DNA from: DASUXY01 sp036377675
GTDB lineage: Bacteria > Bacillota > Bacilli > Bacillales > Amphibacillaceae
Assembly: GCA_036377675.1 (NCBI GenBank)
Contig: DASUXY010000025.1
Span: 1 to 41,648, forward strand
Reading direction: 5' to 3'
Length of the DNA stretch: 41,648 nt
Shown: positions 7,778-15,452 of the stretch, one piece after another
Numbering within the stretch: the first letter of the stretch is position 1
Layout of the letters: each line of letters opens with the position of its first letter
Position numbers and translations under genes: made by a program
Notes under the pieces: generated by a model
The model's input: the letters and a program-made list of their open reading frames with translations, nothing else
The model's database searches: none
What the model was told of the DNA's origin: nothing

Positions 7778-9280
7778 TTATTTACCGAATTGTGGAATAT
7801 GATGATCCTTCATAGAAACATGAATGATTTTTTTCTCCGTATAAAAATCAAAGCCGTAATGCCCTCCTTCGCGGCCAATTCCTGATGATTTCGATCCACC
7901 AAACGGAGTGCGTAAATCACGGACATTTTGGGCATTCACCCAAAGCATACCCGCATCGATGTGATGAGCGACTCGGTGACCACGCTTTATATCATTCGTC
8001 CATACGAAACCGGCGAGTCCGTAATCAATTTCATTCGCTAATTGAATCGCTTCTTCTTCGGTCGTAAATGTCATGACCGCTAGAACAGGACCAAAAATTT
8101 CCTCCTGGCTAACGCGCATCCGATTGTCTACATCTAATAAGAGTGTTGGTGCAACAAAATTACCTTTCGATAGTTCAGGAGGGATATCTCCAGTAATCAC
8201 TTCTGCCCCCTCTTCTTTAGCAAGCTTTACATATTGAGTCACTTTCGACCAATGATCTTTATGAATTAATGGGCCAACTTCTGTGTCATCATCTAAAGGA
8301 TTACCTAATTTAATTTGTGCAACTCGTTTCTTCAATGCTTCTACAAACTCATCGCGAATCGATTCTTCGACAAACAACCGCGAGTTTGCTGTACACCGTT
8401 CACCATTAAATGAAAAGATCCCCCAAATACAAGCATCTAATGCCCGATTAAAATCGGCATCTTCAAAGACTATAATCGGGGACTTTCCCCCAAGTTCCAT
8501 AGAACATTCTTTTAACGTATCGGCACTATTTTTTATAATCGTAGATCCGGTCACCGTCTCACCTGTAAACGAAATCAGATCGACATCCGGATGCTTCACT
8601 AGAGCATCACCAGCAATCTCACCATATCCATGGACAACATTGAAAACACCTTGAGGAAGTTGAGCAGCGTGAATGACTTCCGCTAATACATTGGCCGAAA
8701 GCGGGGATAGCTCCGCTGGCTTTAAGACGACCGTATTCCCCGTCGCCAAAGCAGGTGCCACTTTCCACGTTTCTAACATGAACGGAGCATTCCACGGAGT
8801 AATTAAACCTGCTACACCTACGGGTTCATGAACCGTATAATTAATAAACACATCGTCTACTTGATAAGCATCCCCTACTAAGCGACTTTCTACCATTCGA
8901 GCATAAAATCTAAAATTTTCGGAGGCACGACTGACCATTCTCCTCGTTTGCCGGATCGGTAAGCCTGTATCTAACGCCTCTAAATAAGCAATCCGGTCAA
9001 CTTGTTTATCAATAAGATCGGCAATTCGATAAATATAGGCCATTCTCTCTTTAAGCTTCATCGTTCGCCACGGCCCATGATCGAAGGCCCATCGAGCAGC
9101 TACTACCGCTCGGTCAATATCTTCAACACTCCCCTCACAAACTACATTTATCGGTTCATTAGTAAACGGATTCACATTCGCAAACGTTACACCGCTTTTG
9201 CTTGGGGTAAATTGCCCATTTATATATAGTGAAATCGTTTCTTGAGCTTCATGTATGAAAGAAATATGTTCACGTGTCAT
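7778..9280 (-). CDS. hpaE: HpaE, 5-carboxymethyl-2-hydroxymuconate semialdehyde dehydrogenase
   Basis: This is a 500-residue NAD(P)-dependent aldehyde dehydrogenase. The fold's key residues are present: PWN (Asn about 164), the general base in MELGGKSP (Glu about 263) and the nucleophile in FNGERCTANSR (Cys about 296). Position in a 4-hydroxyphenylacetate cluster with hpaB, hpaD, hpaG and hpaF identifies the substrate as the ring-cleavage semialdehyde. It is the last gene of its operon, 55 bases after the DapA-family lyase, and is followed by a terminator. ATG at 9280 with TAGGTGA upstream is preferred over GTG at 9289. It might also oxidise succinate semialdehyde, the pathway end product; that is a guess. 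Confidence 0.88.
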   Translation of the reverse strand: MTREHISFIHEAQETISLYINGQFTPSKSGVTFANVNPFTNEPINVVCEGSVEDIDRAVVAARWAFDHGPWRTMKLKERMAYIYRIADLIDKQVDRIAYLEALDTGLPIRQTRRMVSRASENFRFYARMVESRLVGDAYQVDDVFINYTVHEPVGVAGLITPWNAPFMLETWKVAPALATGNTVVLKPAELSPLSANVLAEVIHAAQLPQGVFNVVHGYGEIAGDALVKHPDVDLISFTGETVTGSTIIKNSADTLKECSMELGGKSPIIVFEDADFNRALDACIWGIFSFNGERCTANSRLFVEESIRDEFVEALKKRVAQIKLGNPLDDDTEVGPLIHKDHWSKVTQYVKLAKEEGAEVITGDIPPELSKGNFVAPTLLLDVDNRMRVSQEEIFGPVLAVMTFTTEEEAIQLANEIDYGLAGFVWTNDIKRGHRVAHHIDAGMLWVNAQNVRDLRTPFGGSKSSGIGREGGHYGFDFYTEKKIIHVSMKDHHIPQFGK

Positions 9281-9344
9281 ACAAATCACCTATTTCTCAT
9301 ATTAATTTTATGCGTTTATACTACCGTTCATTGATGTTGATTGT

Positions 9345-10268
9345 TTATTTAAGAGTCGTTTCTTGAGGTAAAATATCAAGTCCAACTAACGTTTTGCGAA
9401 TTTCATCTTGTAATTCGGAAGATGGTAACCCCATGGGCAGTCGTAATGTTGGATTAATTTTACCCATCATTCCAAGCGCTGCCTTTGCTGGTGCTGGATT
9501 CGTATCTTTAAAGAGAACGTCATTTAACGGCATTAAATCAAAATGCAAGTCTTGTGCCTTTTGAATGTCCCCCTGATCCCAAGCATTGTACAAAGCGGCC
9601 ACCCGTTTCGGATCAACATTAGCGGTTGCACTAATAAAACCGGCTCCACCGATAGCGAGCATTGGATAGCAGAGCAATTCAATCCCTGAATATAACAAAA
9701 AGTCTCGACCACAATAGAGTAGCACGCGATTGACGTGCTCAAAGTCTTTATTCGATTCCTTGGCACCGATAATATTTGGACAATCTTCTACTAAACGTTT
9801 CATCGTCTGTACTTCCATATTAACCGCTGTCCGTCCAGGAATATTGTAAATAATAATCGGTATGTCGACAGAATGAGCTACTGTTTTAAAATGCTCATAC
9901 AAAGCTTCTTGGTTCGGCCTATTATAGTAAGGTACGATCACCATCGCCGCATCTGCACCAATTTCCTCGGCATATTTTGTTAACTCCATCGTTTCATCGT
10001 GATTCGTCGATCCCGTTCCCGGTGTGAAAATAACCCGCCCATCAATCGCTTCTTTCGCCAAATCCATCACGCGTTTTCTTTCAGCGATTGTTAATGAACT
10101 CGGTTCACCGCTTGTTCCTGTTACCGAAATTCCGTGACTGCCACTTTCAATTTGCCAATTGACTAATTGTCGAAATGTTTGTTCATCAACTGCACCATCT
10201 TCTGTAAAAGGTGTAATAACTGGACAAATCGAACCCCTCAGTTTTTTTCTCGCTTCTCCATATGCCAA
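9345..10268 (-). CDS. DapA-family pyruvate aldolase/lyase of the hpa cluster
   Basis: This 307-residue DHDPS/NAL superfamily TIM-barrel enzyme shows the Schiff-base lysine in IIGAKESNKD (Lys170), the Tyr in YNIPGRT (Tyr141), Arg146 in the same motif, PYYNRPNQEALYEHF (Tyr114/115), and GTSGEPSSLT (51-60) where DHDPS has GTTGE. General annotation would be dapA. Lying between a TRAP transporter and hpaE, and with no hpaH or hpaI in the cluster, it more likely handles 2-oxohept-3-enedioate or its hydrate, giving pyruvate plus succinate semialdehyde. It starts at TTG 10268 behind GGAGGAGAGGG; no better in-frame ATG exists. It has its own promoter/operator at 10339-10370. Family is certain, function inferred. 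Confidence 0.8.
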   Translation of the reverse strand: MAYGEARKKLRGSICPVITPFTEDGAVDEQTFRQLVNWQIESGSHGISVTGTSGEPSSLTIAERKRVMDLAKEAIDGRVIFTPGTGSTNHDETMELTKYAEEIGADAAMVIVPYYNRPNQEALYEHFKTVAHSVDIPIIIYNIPGRTAVNMEVQTMKRLVEDCPNIIGAKESNKDFEHVNRVLLYCGRDFLLYSGIELLCYPMLAIGGAGFISATANVDPKRVAALYNAWDQGDIQKAQDLHFDLMPLNDVLFKDTNPAPAKAALGMMGKINPTLRLPMGLPSSELQDEIRKTLVGLDILPQETTLK

Positions 10269-10338
10269 ATAAATCCCTCTCCTCCCAATATTCAGATTTT
10301 TTTGATTAATCGTTAGAGGTGTTTTACGGCCACTCGTC

Positions 10339-10370
10339 TATATCATATATTAAATGATATATGGTTGCAA
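10339..10370 (-). promoter_or_regulatory. Promoter with overlapping operator ahead of the lyase-hpaE genes
   Basis: Minus strand: -35 TTGCAA (10370-10365), 17-base spacer, -10 TATGAT (10347-10342). An inverted repeat TATATCAT-N7-ATGATATA (10339-10361) covers the -10 and much of the spacer, so a bound protein would block polymerase. The plus-strand sequence from 10341 matches the site at 19558 in 17 of 21 positions. Confidence 0.75.
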
Positions 10371-10396
10371 GTGTTTGAGAAAGACGTCACACCTCG

Positions 10397-11701
10397 TTAC
10401 TCCTGCATAAAGTCGGGTAGTAGTGTCACAATTTGCGGGAAAATGACAATCACAATTAAACATAAAATCATCATGAAGAGCATCGGAATAACTCCTTTGA
10501 AAATTCGTTGAACGGGTATGTCTTTAGCTACCCCACTAATGATGTAAACACTCAATCCGAGTGGCGGCGTAATTAATCCAATATTCATAACGAGCACCAT
10601 CACGACACCAAACCAAATCCCATCAAACCCTAATAAAGTAATTAAAGGATAGACGACTGGTAAAGTGAGGACAAAAATGGCCAACCCTTCCAAAAATAAT
10701 CCTAAAATAAAGTAAACAATTAAAATAAACGATAAAATAACCATCGGTGACATATTTAAATTGCCTACATATTGAGTTGTAGCTACAGGAATTCGACTCA
10801 ATGCGAGGAATTTGCTAAAAATTTCAGCCCCGATTAGAATAAAGAAGATCATCGCCGTTAGTCGTGTTGTTTCATTCAATGAGGCTTTAAAATATTGCCA
10901 ACTCAACCGCCGCGTCACAACCGCCAATATAAATGCTCCAAAAGCGCCGAGTCCACCAGCTTCAGTAGGTGTAAAAAAACCTTTATAAATACCACCAATA
11001 CTGAGAAGGAACAGAAGCGCAAATGGCCACACACTATTCAATGATTTCACTTTTTCTTGAAAAGGTTTTCGTTCAGTAACCGGAGCTAGCGAGGGATTGC
11101 GAAAAGCAATAACATAAATAACGATAATGAATAAAACCATTTGTAACAAACCAGGAAGGATTCCAGCAATTAACAATTTACCAATCGGCTCCATCGTTAA
11201 AATCCCATAAAGAACTAAAATAACACTTGGGGGAATGAGGATTCCTAGCGTCCCACCAGCTGCCACACAAGCTGTCGATAACGTTGAATCATATCGGTAC
11301 TTGTTCATTTCAGGAAGAGCTATCCTTGCCATTGTCGCCGTTGTCGCATTAACCGATCCAGAGATCGAAGAAAATAATGCACTCGTACCGATCGTTGTAA
11401 TAGCTAATCCCCCTCTAACATGTCCAATCCAAGCATCGACCGCTCGATACAAATCATTGCCAAACCGACTGTATGATAAAAACATCCCCATTAAAATGAA
11501 TAAGGGAATAACACTTAACGAGTACGAGCTCGCCACAGAAAATGGAGTACTGCCTAATTGTACGAAAGCTGTCTCCCATCCTCGAATCATTGCTAGCCCG
11601 ACAGTTCCAACAATAATTAATGAAACACTTACCGGAACCTTCAATAAAAATAATCCGAGTAAGGTAATCATTCCAAGCAAACCAATCACTTCTGGACTCA
11701 T
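10397..11701 (-). CDS. dctM: TRAP transporter large permease (DctM family)
   Basis: This 434-residue, very hydrophobic protein has about 12 membrane helices. Typical DctM features include LFILMGMFLSYSRFGNDLYRAVDAWIGHVRGGLAITTI, GGTLGILIPPSVILVLYGILT, FTPTEAGGLGAFGAF and MNIGLITPPLGLSVYI. It forms the sodium-coupled transport channel of a TRAP system together with DctQ and DctP. Its ATG overlaps the dctQ stop by four bases (ATGA at 11701-11698). The next gene downstream begins 128 bases later and has its own promoter. Its place in the cluster suggests uptake of 4-hydroxyphenylacetate or a related aromatic acid. Confidence 0.92.
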   Translation of the reverse strand: MSPEVIGLLGMITLLGLFLLKVPVSVSLIIVGTVGLAMIRGWETAFVQLGSTPFSVASSYSLSVIPLFILMGMFLSYSRFGNDLYRAVDAWIGHVRGGLAITTIGTSALFSSISGSVNATTATMARIALPEMNKYRYDSTLSTACVAAGGTLGILIPPSVILVLYGILTMEPIGKLLIAGILPGLLQMVLFIIVIYVIAFRNPSLAPVTERKPFQEKVKSLNSVWPFALLFLLSIGGIYKGFFTPTEAGGLGAFGAFILAVVTRRLSWQYFKASLNETTRLTAMIFFILIGAEIFSKFLALSRIPVATTQYVGNLNMSPMVILSFILIVYFILGLFLEGLAIFVLTLPVVYPLITLLGFDGIWFGVVMVLVMNIGLITPPLGLSVYIISGVAKDIPVQRIFKGVIPMLFMMILCLIVIVIFPQIVTLLPDFMQE

Positions 11702-12201
11702 AGGTCATTCACCGCCGCTAACCAATATTTTATTGCATTCAACAGGGCGACGAGTGCAAAAATAACAATTGCAAAGGATGCCACATAAAGAAATGGATAA
11801 ATGACGATATGCAAATCAATGGTCGTCATTTTTCTATGCATCACACGTACAGCATTTTTAAACATATGTGTAGCCATAACGATTAATGTTATGGAAATCA
11901 CGAACTCGATGGCGCCATCGAGCACAAGTTTCGTCCTTTTTGACAATTTTTCAACTATAAAATCGATGCTAATGTGTTCCCGATAGCGATGGGTCATCGC
12001 CAAAGCGAAAAATACGAGTATTCCTGCACTGAGCTCCGTCATTTCAAAGGTCCCTTTTAACGGCTGATTAAAAAAATTTCGGCCGATGACATCGACGGTA
12101 ACTATCGTCATCATAAAGAGGAGTAAGCTATTGGAAATGAATTGTTGAAGACGAACGACCCTATTGAGAAAAACTTCCGTTATTTGGACAATTTTAACCA
12201 T
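11698..12201 (-). CDS. dctQ: TRAP transporter small permease (DctQ family)
   Basis: This 167-residue protein has four predicted membrane helices. It carries the DctQ-type segment VTVDVIGRNFFNQPLKGTFEMTELSAGILVFFALAMTHRYREHISIDFIVEKLS, with the usual RNF and THRYREHI blocks. It acts as the scaffold subunit between the binding protein and DctM. It starts 7 bases after the dctP stop and overlaps dctM by four bases, so the three subunits are one translationally linked unit. Confidence 0.92.
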   Translation of the reverse strand: MVKIVQITEVFLNRVVRLQQFISNSLLLFMMTIVTVDVIGRNFFNQPLKGTFEMTELSAGILVFFALAMTHRYREHISIDFIVEKLSKRTKLVLDGAIEFVISITLIVMATHMFKNAVRVMHRKMTTIDLHIVIYPFLYVASFAIVIFALVALLNAIKYWLAAVNDL

Positions 12202-12208
12202 GACAAGC

Positions 12209-13276
12209 TCACTCCTTATCTAGTTTCTCATTTAATTCGATTGCTCGGTCGTAAACTTCTTGCCCTGGTAATCCTTGATCCTCCATTCTGTCTATCCATT
12301 GTTCAATCGTTGGATCGATATATGATTTCCATTTCTCTAACTCTTGTTCACTTAGTTCATAAATTTCAATCCCTTTTTCTTTTGCTTGCTTAACCGCTTC
12401 TTCACCTACACGATCAAATACTTTTCCTGCTGCGACTGACATTCTCTCTCCAACTAGCTCTTCAATGGCTTCCTGATCAGCATTGCTTAAAGATTTCCAA
12501 ACATCCTCATTCATCACGACATAAAAGGTAGTCATATAAAAATCGCCAATTGTTGCATAATCAATAACTTCATCTAAATTCCATGCTTTCACTGCTTCCC
12601 ATGGAGCAATTGTTCCATCCACAACTCCACGTTCCAAAGCTTCATAGTTTTCATTCATCGGCATCGAAACTGGGGTTGCACCGAGGTTCTCTAACCATTC
12701 ATTCGTTTCTGCAGATGGAGAGCGAATCCTCATTCCTTCTAAATCCTCGATACTTTTAATCGGTTTTCCGACGGTATATATTTGTCCTGGATCAGATGTA
12801 AATAACCATAATGGCTTTGTCCCTTCATATTCGTCAGCGAATTCTGAAAACTCTTCATACATTGTCCATAAAATCTCCGATCCTTTTTCTGCTCGATCGC
12901 TCATAAAGGGGAGTTCCATAACTGATGTAAGCGGGAACTCATTCGGATTATAACTATGTACACTGAGAGAAAAATCAACAGCACCCGTCGATGCCGCAGC
13001 AAACTGTTCGTCTGGAGCAGCCAAGGACGAACCGGAGTATGAGGTGATCTTCACTTCCCCATCCGTTACTTTTTCTACATCGTCGATGAACTGTTGAACA
13101 AATGCTTCTTGCTCATGGGAAGGTGGAAAAAAGTGCGAAAAGTCGAGTGCACGATTTCCTTCTGAATCTTTAGCTCCTGTCCGTTCACTCGATTGACACC
13201 CGGGTAATACGATGCTACTCAAAAAAATCGTTACTAAAAATATCATCATCAACGTTTGCCTAAAAGCACATTTCAT
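12209..13276 (-). CDS. dctP: TRAP transporter substrate-binding lipoprotein (DctP family)
   Basis: This 355-residue protein has a lipoprotein signal ending in LSSIVLPGC (lipid-modified Cys at residue 27), as expected for a Gram-positive binding protein. It shows the DctP fold motifs LDFSHFFPPSHEQEAFVQQF, YTVGKPIKSIEDLEGMRIRSPSAETNEWLENLGATPVSMP with the conserved Arg that binds the ligand carboxylate, and YEALERGVVDGTIAPWEA. It is first in its operon; AAAGGAG lies 10 bases ahead of the ATG. With the surrounding hpa genes, the ligand is probably 4-hydroxyphenylacetate. It diverges from gntR, separated by 215 bases. Confidence 0.92.
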   Translation of the reverse strand: MKCAFRQTLMMIFLVTIFLSSIVLPGCQSSERTGAKDSEGNRALDFSHFFPPSHEQEAFVQQFIDDVEKVTDGEVKITSYSGSSLAAPDEQFAAASTGAVDFSLSVHSYNPNEFPLTSVMELPFMSDRAEKGSEILWTMYEEFSEFADEYEGTKPLWLFTSDPGQIYTVGKPIKSIEDLEGMRIRSPSAETNEWLENLGATPVSMPMNENYEALERGVVDGTIAPWEAVKAWNLDEVIDYATIGDFYMTTFYVVMNEDVWKSLSNADQEAIEELVGERMSVAAGKVFDRVGEEAVKQAKEKGIEIYELSEQELEKWKSYIDPTIEQWIDRMEDQGLPGQEVYDRAIELNEKLDKE

Positions 13277-13381
13277 GACGACTTCACTCCTTTATTTATT
13301 CATTGCCAGACGCTCTTTGTTAATCGTTACAAAATAGACGTGCAGGTCATTCAGATGGTCGATGATTCACATGCATTTCTG

Positions 13382-13415
13382 TTGTTCTTAATTGTGATAT
13401 ATTATATAATATATC
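13382..13415 (+). promoter_or_regulatory. gntR promoter overlapped by a perfect 20-base palindrome
   Basis: TTGTTC (13382-13387), a 17-base spacer and a perfect TATAAT (13405-13410) form a promoter directed at gntR. A perfect palindrome, GATATATTATATAATATATC (13396-13415), sits on its -10 region, a typical autoregulatory operator position. It could also serve the divergent dctP operon. A looser AT-rich repeat (GGTATATTTAATCATATATAG) overlaps the gntR start codon. Confidence 0.65.
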
Positions 13416-13491
13416 TCTTTCTACCATTTATTCGCATCTAATCAGATCATCCGAATATTTTCCGTAAACGTGTAATGAGAGGTCGTTTGCA

Positions 13492-14169
13492 ATGGTATAT
13501 TTAATCATATATAGTAGGGCTATGGTTAAGAAACTAAATAAACGTCAATATGCGTATCAAGTCATCCGTTCGAGAATTGTTGATGGAACCTATGTTCCGG
13601 GACAAAGGATTGTAATCGACCAAATAGCAAAGGAGGTACGCTCAAGTCATATTCCAGTGCGCGAAGCTATTCATCAATTAGAATCTGAAAAACTAATCGA
13701 TTACAAACCGAATATTGGGGCCGTTGTTCGTGGCATCGATGACACGCTTTATATGGATACTCTTCAAGTTCTAGCTTTATTAGAAGGGTATGCGACTTCA
13801 TTAAGTGCGCCTCACATGACACCATCTGGTCTACAACAATTAGAAGAAATGAATCAAACGATGAAAACATATCTTAAAAACTATGCTTTAGATAAAATAG
13901 GAGTGTTAAATAGAGAGTTTCATTTTGCGATTTACTCATTTTGCCCCAACGAATTACTTATTCGTAACATAAAAGACATGTGGGAACGTTTAGATGTCGT
14001 CCGTAAAACAGGCTTTACATTTTTTCCAGAACGTACACCTCAATCCATTCATGAACATGAACAAATTATTACCTTTTTGCGTAATCAAGAAGATGCCACA
14101 ACGATAGAGAGGTATGCACGAAATCATAAGTTAAATACGCTGAAAGCATTTAAAAACCGTCAATCATAA
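13492..14169 (+). CDS. GntR-family regulator (FCD/FadR type)
   Basis: This 225-residue protein has an N-terminal winged helix (YAYQVIRSRIVDGTYVPGQR, IDQIAKEVRSSHIPVREAIHQLESEKLIDYKPNIGAVVRG, about 20-85) and a C-terminal all-helical FCD-like ligand domain (about 90-215). Metal/acid ligand residues such as NREFHFAIY and HEHEQII are visible. Such proteins are usually repressors released by a pathway acid. It is divergent from the TRAP operon and convergent with hpaF, inside the catabolic island. The start at 13492 follows GAGAGG; a second ATG at 13522 is possible. It is the best candidate to bind the shared operators at 10339 and 19558. Confidence 0.85.
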   Translation: MVYLIIYSRAMVKKLNKRQYAYQVIRSRIVDGTYVPGQRIVIDQIAKEVRSSHIPVREAIHQLESEKLIDYKPNIGAVVRGIDDTLYMDTLQVLALLEGYATSLSAPHMTPSGLQQLEEMNQTMKTYLKNYALDKIGVLNREFHFAIYSFCPNELLIRNIKDMWERLDVVRKTGFTFFPERTPQSIHEHEQIITFLRNQEDATTIERYARNHKLNTLKAFKNRQS

Positions 14170-14189
14170 GCTTTCGCACAGATCATTGT

Positions 14190-14224
14190 GTTTAAAACCA
14201 GCTCATCGACAGCTGGTTTTAAAC
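14190..14224. terminator. Bidirectional terminator between gntR and hpaF
   Basis: GTTTAAAACCAGCT (14190-14203) pairs perfectly with AGCTGGTTTTAAAC (14211-14224) around a 7-base loop. The T- and A-rich ends fit termination of both convergent units. Confidence 0.85.
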
Positions 14225-14277
14225 ATTCTCAAATAGATGATCACTTCCAACACACGATGAGGTACAATCACCAGCGA

Positions 14278-14661
14278 TTACTGCTCATATCGATGATGAA
14301 TATTGTTCTGTTTATACGTCGGACGCTGGAATTCATACACCTCCAGCGATAAGGCCAAATACCTTCGAACGAATAACTGTGAAAAATGATCTTTTATTAG
14401 CTGAAAAAGGTCATCACTAAGTTTTTTGATTTGAACCTCTGATCTTCCTTTTCCTAATTTAAGTGTTGCGTGGACAAACGCATCATCTTCTGTACCGTCA
14501 GCGATTATGTAGTCCGTTAGTTGGATAGCTCGCGTTCGTAAACCGCCGCTTCGGATGAGATCACGGTGCGAAAGAAGCACTTCGTTCACCTTTTTGAGCA
14601 GTTGGGGAATGTTTGCTTCCTCTTTAATGTTATCCGTGTACTCAATGACTACGTGTGGCAT
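14278..14661 (-). CDS. hpaF: HpaF, 5-carboxymethyl-2-hydroxymuconate delta-isomerase
   Basis: This 127-residue protein is close to the ~126 residues of E. coli HpaF. With the ATG at 14661 (behind AGGAGGAGGATT) it begins MPHVVIEYTDNIKEEANIP, placing Pro at position 2. After Met removal that Pro is the catalytic N-terminal base of the tautomerase superfamily. Further matches are LRTRAIQLTDYIIADGTEDDAFVHATLKLGKGRS and ALSLEVYEFQRPTYKQNNIH. It converts 5-carboxymethyl-2-hydroxymuconate to 5-oxopent-3-ene-1,2,5-tricarboxylate. It is last in the upper hpa operon, 26 bases after hpaG2. Longer upstream starts would hide the essential Pro. Confidence 0.93.
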   Translation of the reverse strand: MPHVVIEYTDNIKEEANIPQLLKKVNEVLLSHRDLIRSGGLRTRAIQLTDYIIADGTEDDAFVHATLKLGKGRSEVQIKKLSDDLFQLIKDHFSQLFVRRYLALSLEVYEFQRPTYKQNNIHHRYEQ

Positions 14662-14687
14662 AATCCTCCTCCTGACCATCAACTTGT

Positions 14688-15452
14688 TTAATCATCTATT
14701 ATTCCAAAATCTTCGTCTCCTACGACATAGTTTACAAGTCTACCGATCCCTTCGATTTCAGTAATCACTTCATCCCCAACCGCTGTATCAACAGACCCTT
14801 TTGGCGTCCCCGTAAGTATCAAATCTCCTGAATTTAGTGTCATAAACGAACTTAAATACGCAATCAACTCGGGAATCGTAAACACCATGTCGGCTGTGGT
14901 TCCTTCTTGTTTCAGTTCGCCATTTATATATGTGCGTAACGTTAAATTCATCGGGTCTTTAATATCATTTGTATCTACGAACCAAGGACCAATCGGTGTG
15001 CACGCATCACGGTTTTTCACGCGTAAGTTTGGGCGATAGTAGTTTTCTAAGTAGTCACGAATAGCATAATCATTTGCAATCGTATAGCCTGACACATAAT
15101 CATAAGCTAATTCCTTTTTAATATTTCGCCCTGTTTTACCGATGACAACAACGAGCTCACATTCGTAATGCATAAACGTTACATCTTTCGGACGGCGCGT
15201 TTGTCCTAAATGACCGATCAATGTATTCGGACCTTTTAAAAAAACGAGTGGTTCTTTCGGCGCCGTAAATGACAATTCTTTTGCATGATCTGCATAGTTT
15301 AACCCTAACGCAAATACTGTACGTGGTTGAACGGGGGGTAACCAAACGACATCGCTTTCATCCACCGTTCGTCCATCACTCAACTGGATGAAACTGTCCT
15401 TTTCAACCGCAGTCTGAACAACCCCACGATACGCTACACGGGCATGTTTCAT
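14688..15452 (-). CDS. hpaG2: HpaG2, C-terminal half of the HpaG isomerase/decarboxylase
   Basis: This 254-residue protein of the fumarylacetoacetate hydrolase family corresponds to the C-terminal domain of the fused E. coli HpaG. Matching segments include FALGLNYADHAKEL, EPLVFLKGPNTLIG, FMHYECELVVVIGKTGRN, NDYAIRDYLENYYRPNLRVK and LILTGTPKG. The metal-binding E..E..D set is present in the MHYECELVVVIGK region. The ATG at 15452 follows AGGAGGGAAGAGGCG and overlaps the hpaG1 stop by four bases (ATGA); a TTG at 15473 is less likely. It catalyses steps after HpaF (decarboxylation and isomerisation to 2-oxohept-3-enedioate) together with HpaG1. Confidence 0.9.
   Translation of the reverse strand: MKHARVAYRGVVQTAVEKDSFIQLSDGRTVDESDVVWLPPVQPRTVFALGLNYADHAKELSFTAPKEPLVFLKGPNTLIGHLGQTRRPKDVTFMHYECELVVVIGKTGRNIKKELAYDYVSGYTIANDYAIRDYLENYYRPNLRVKNRDACTPIGPWFVDTNDIKDPMNLTLRTYINGELKQEGTTADMVFTIPELIAYLSSFMTLNSGDLILTGTPKGSVDTAVGDEVITEIEGIGRLVNYVVGDEDFGIIDD

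Noticed and set aside
8283..8654. 123-codon frame opposite hpaE
   Set aside because: Antisense shadow of a well-conserved aldehyde dehydrogenase.
11235..11765. 176-codon plus-strand frame opposite dctM/dctQ
   Set aside because: It is antisense to two clear TRAP genes and has no start signal; its length follows from the codon bias of the real genes.
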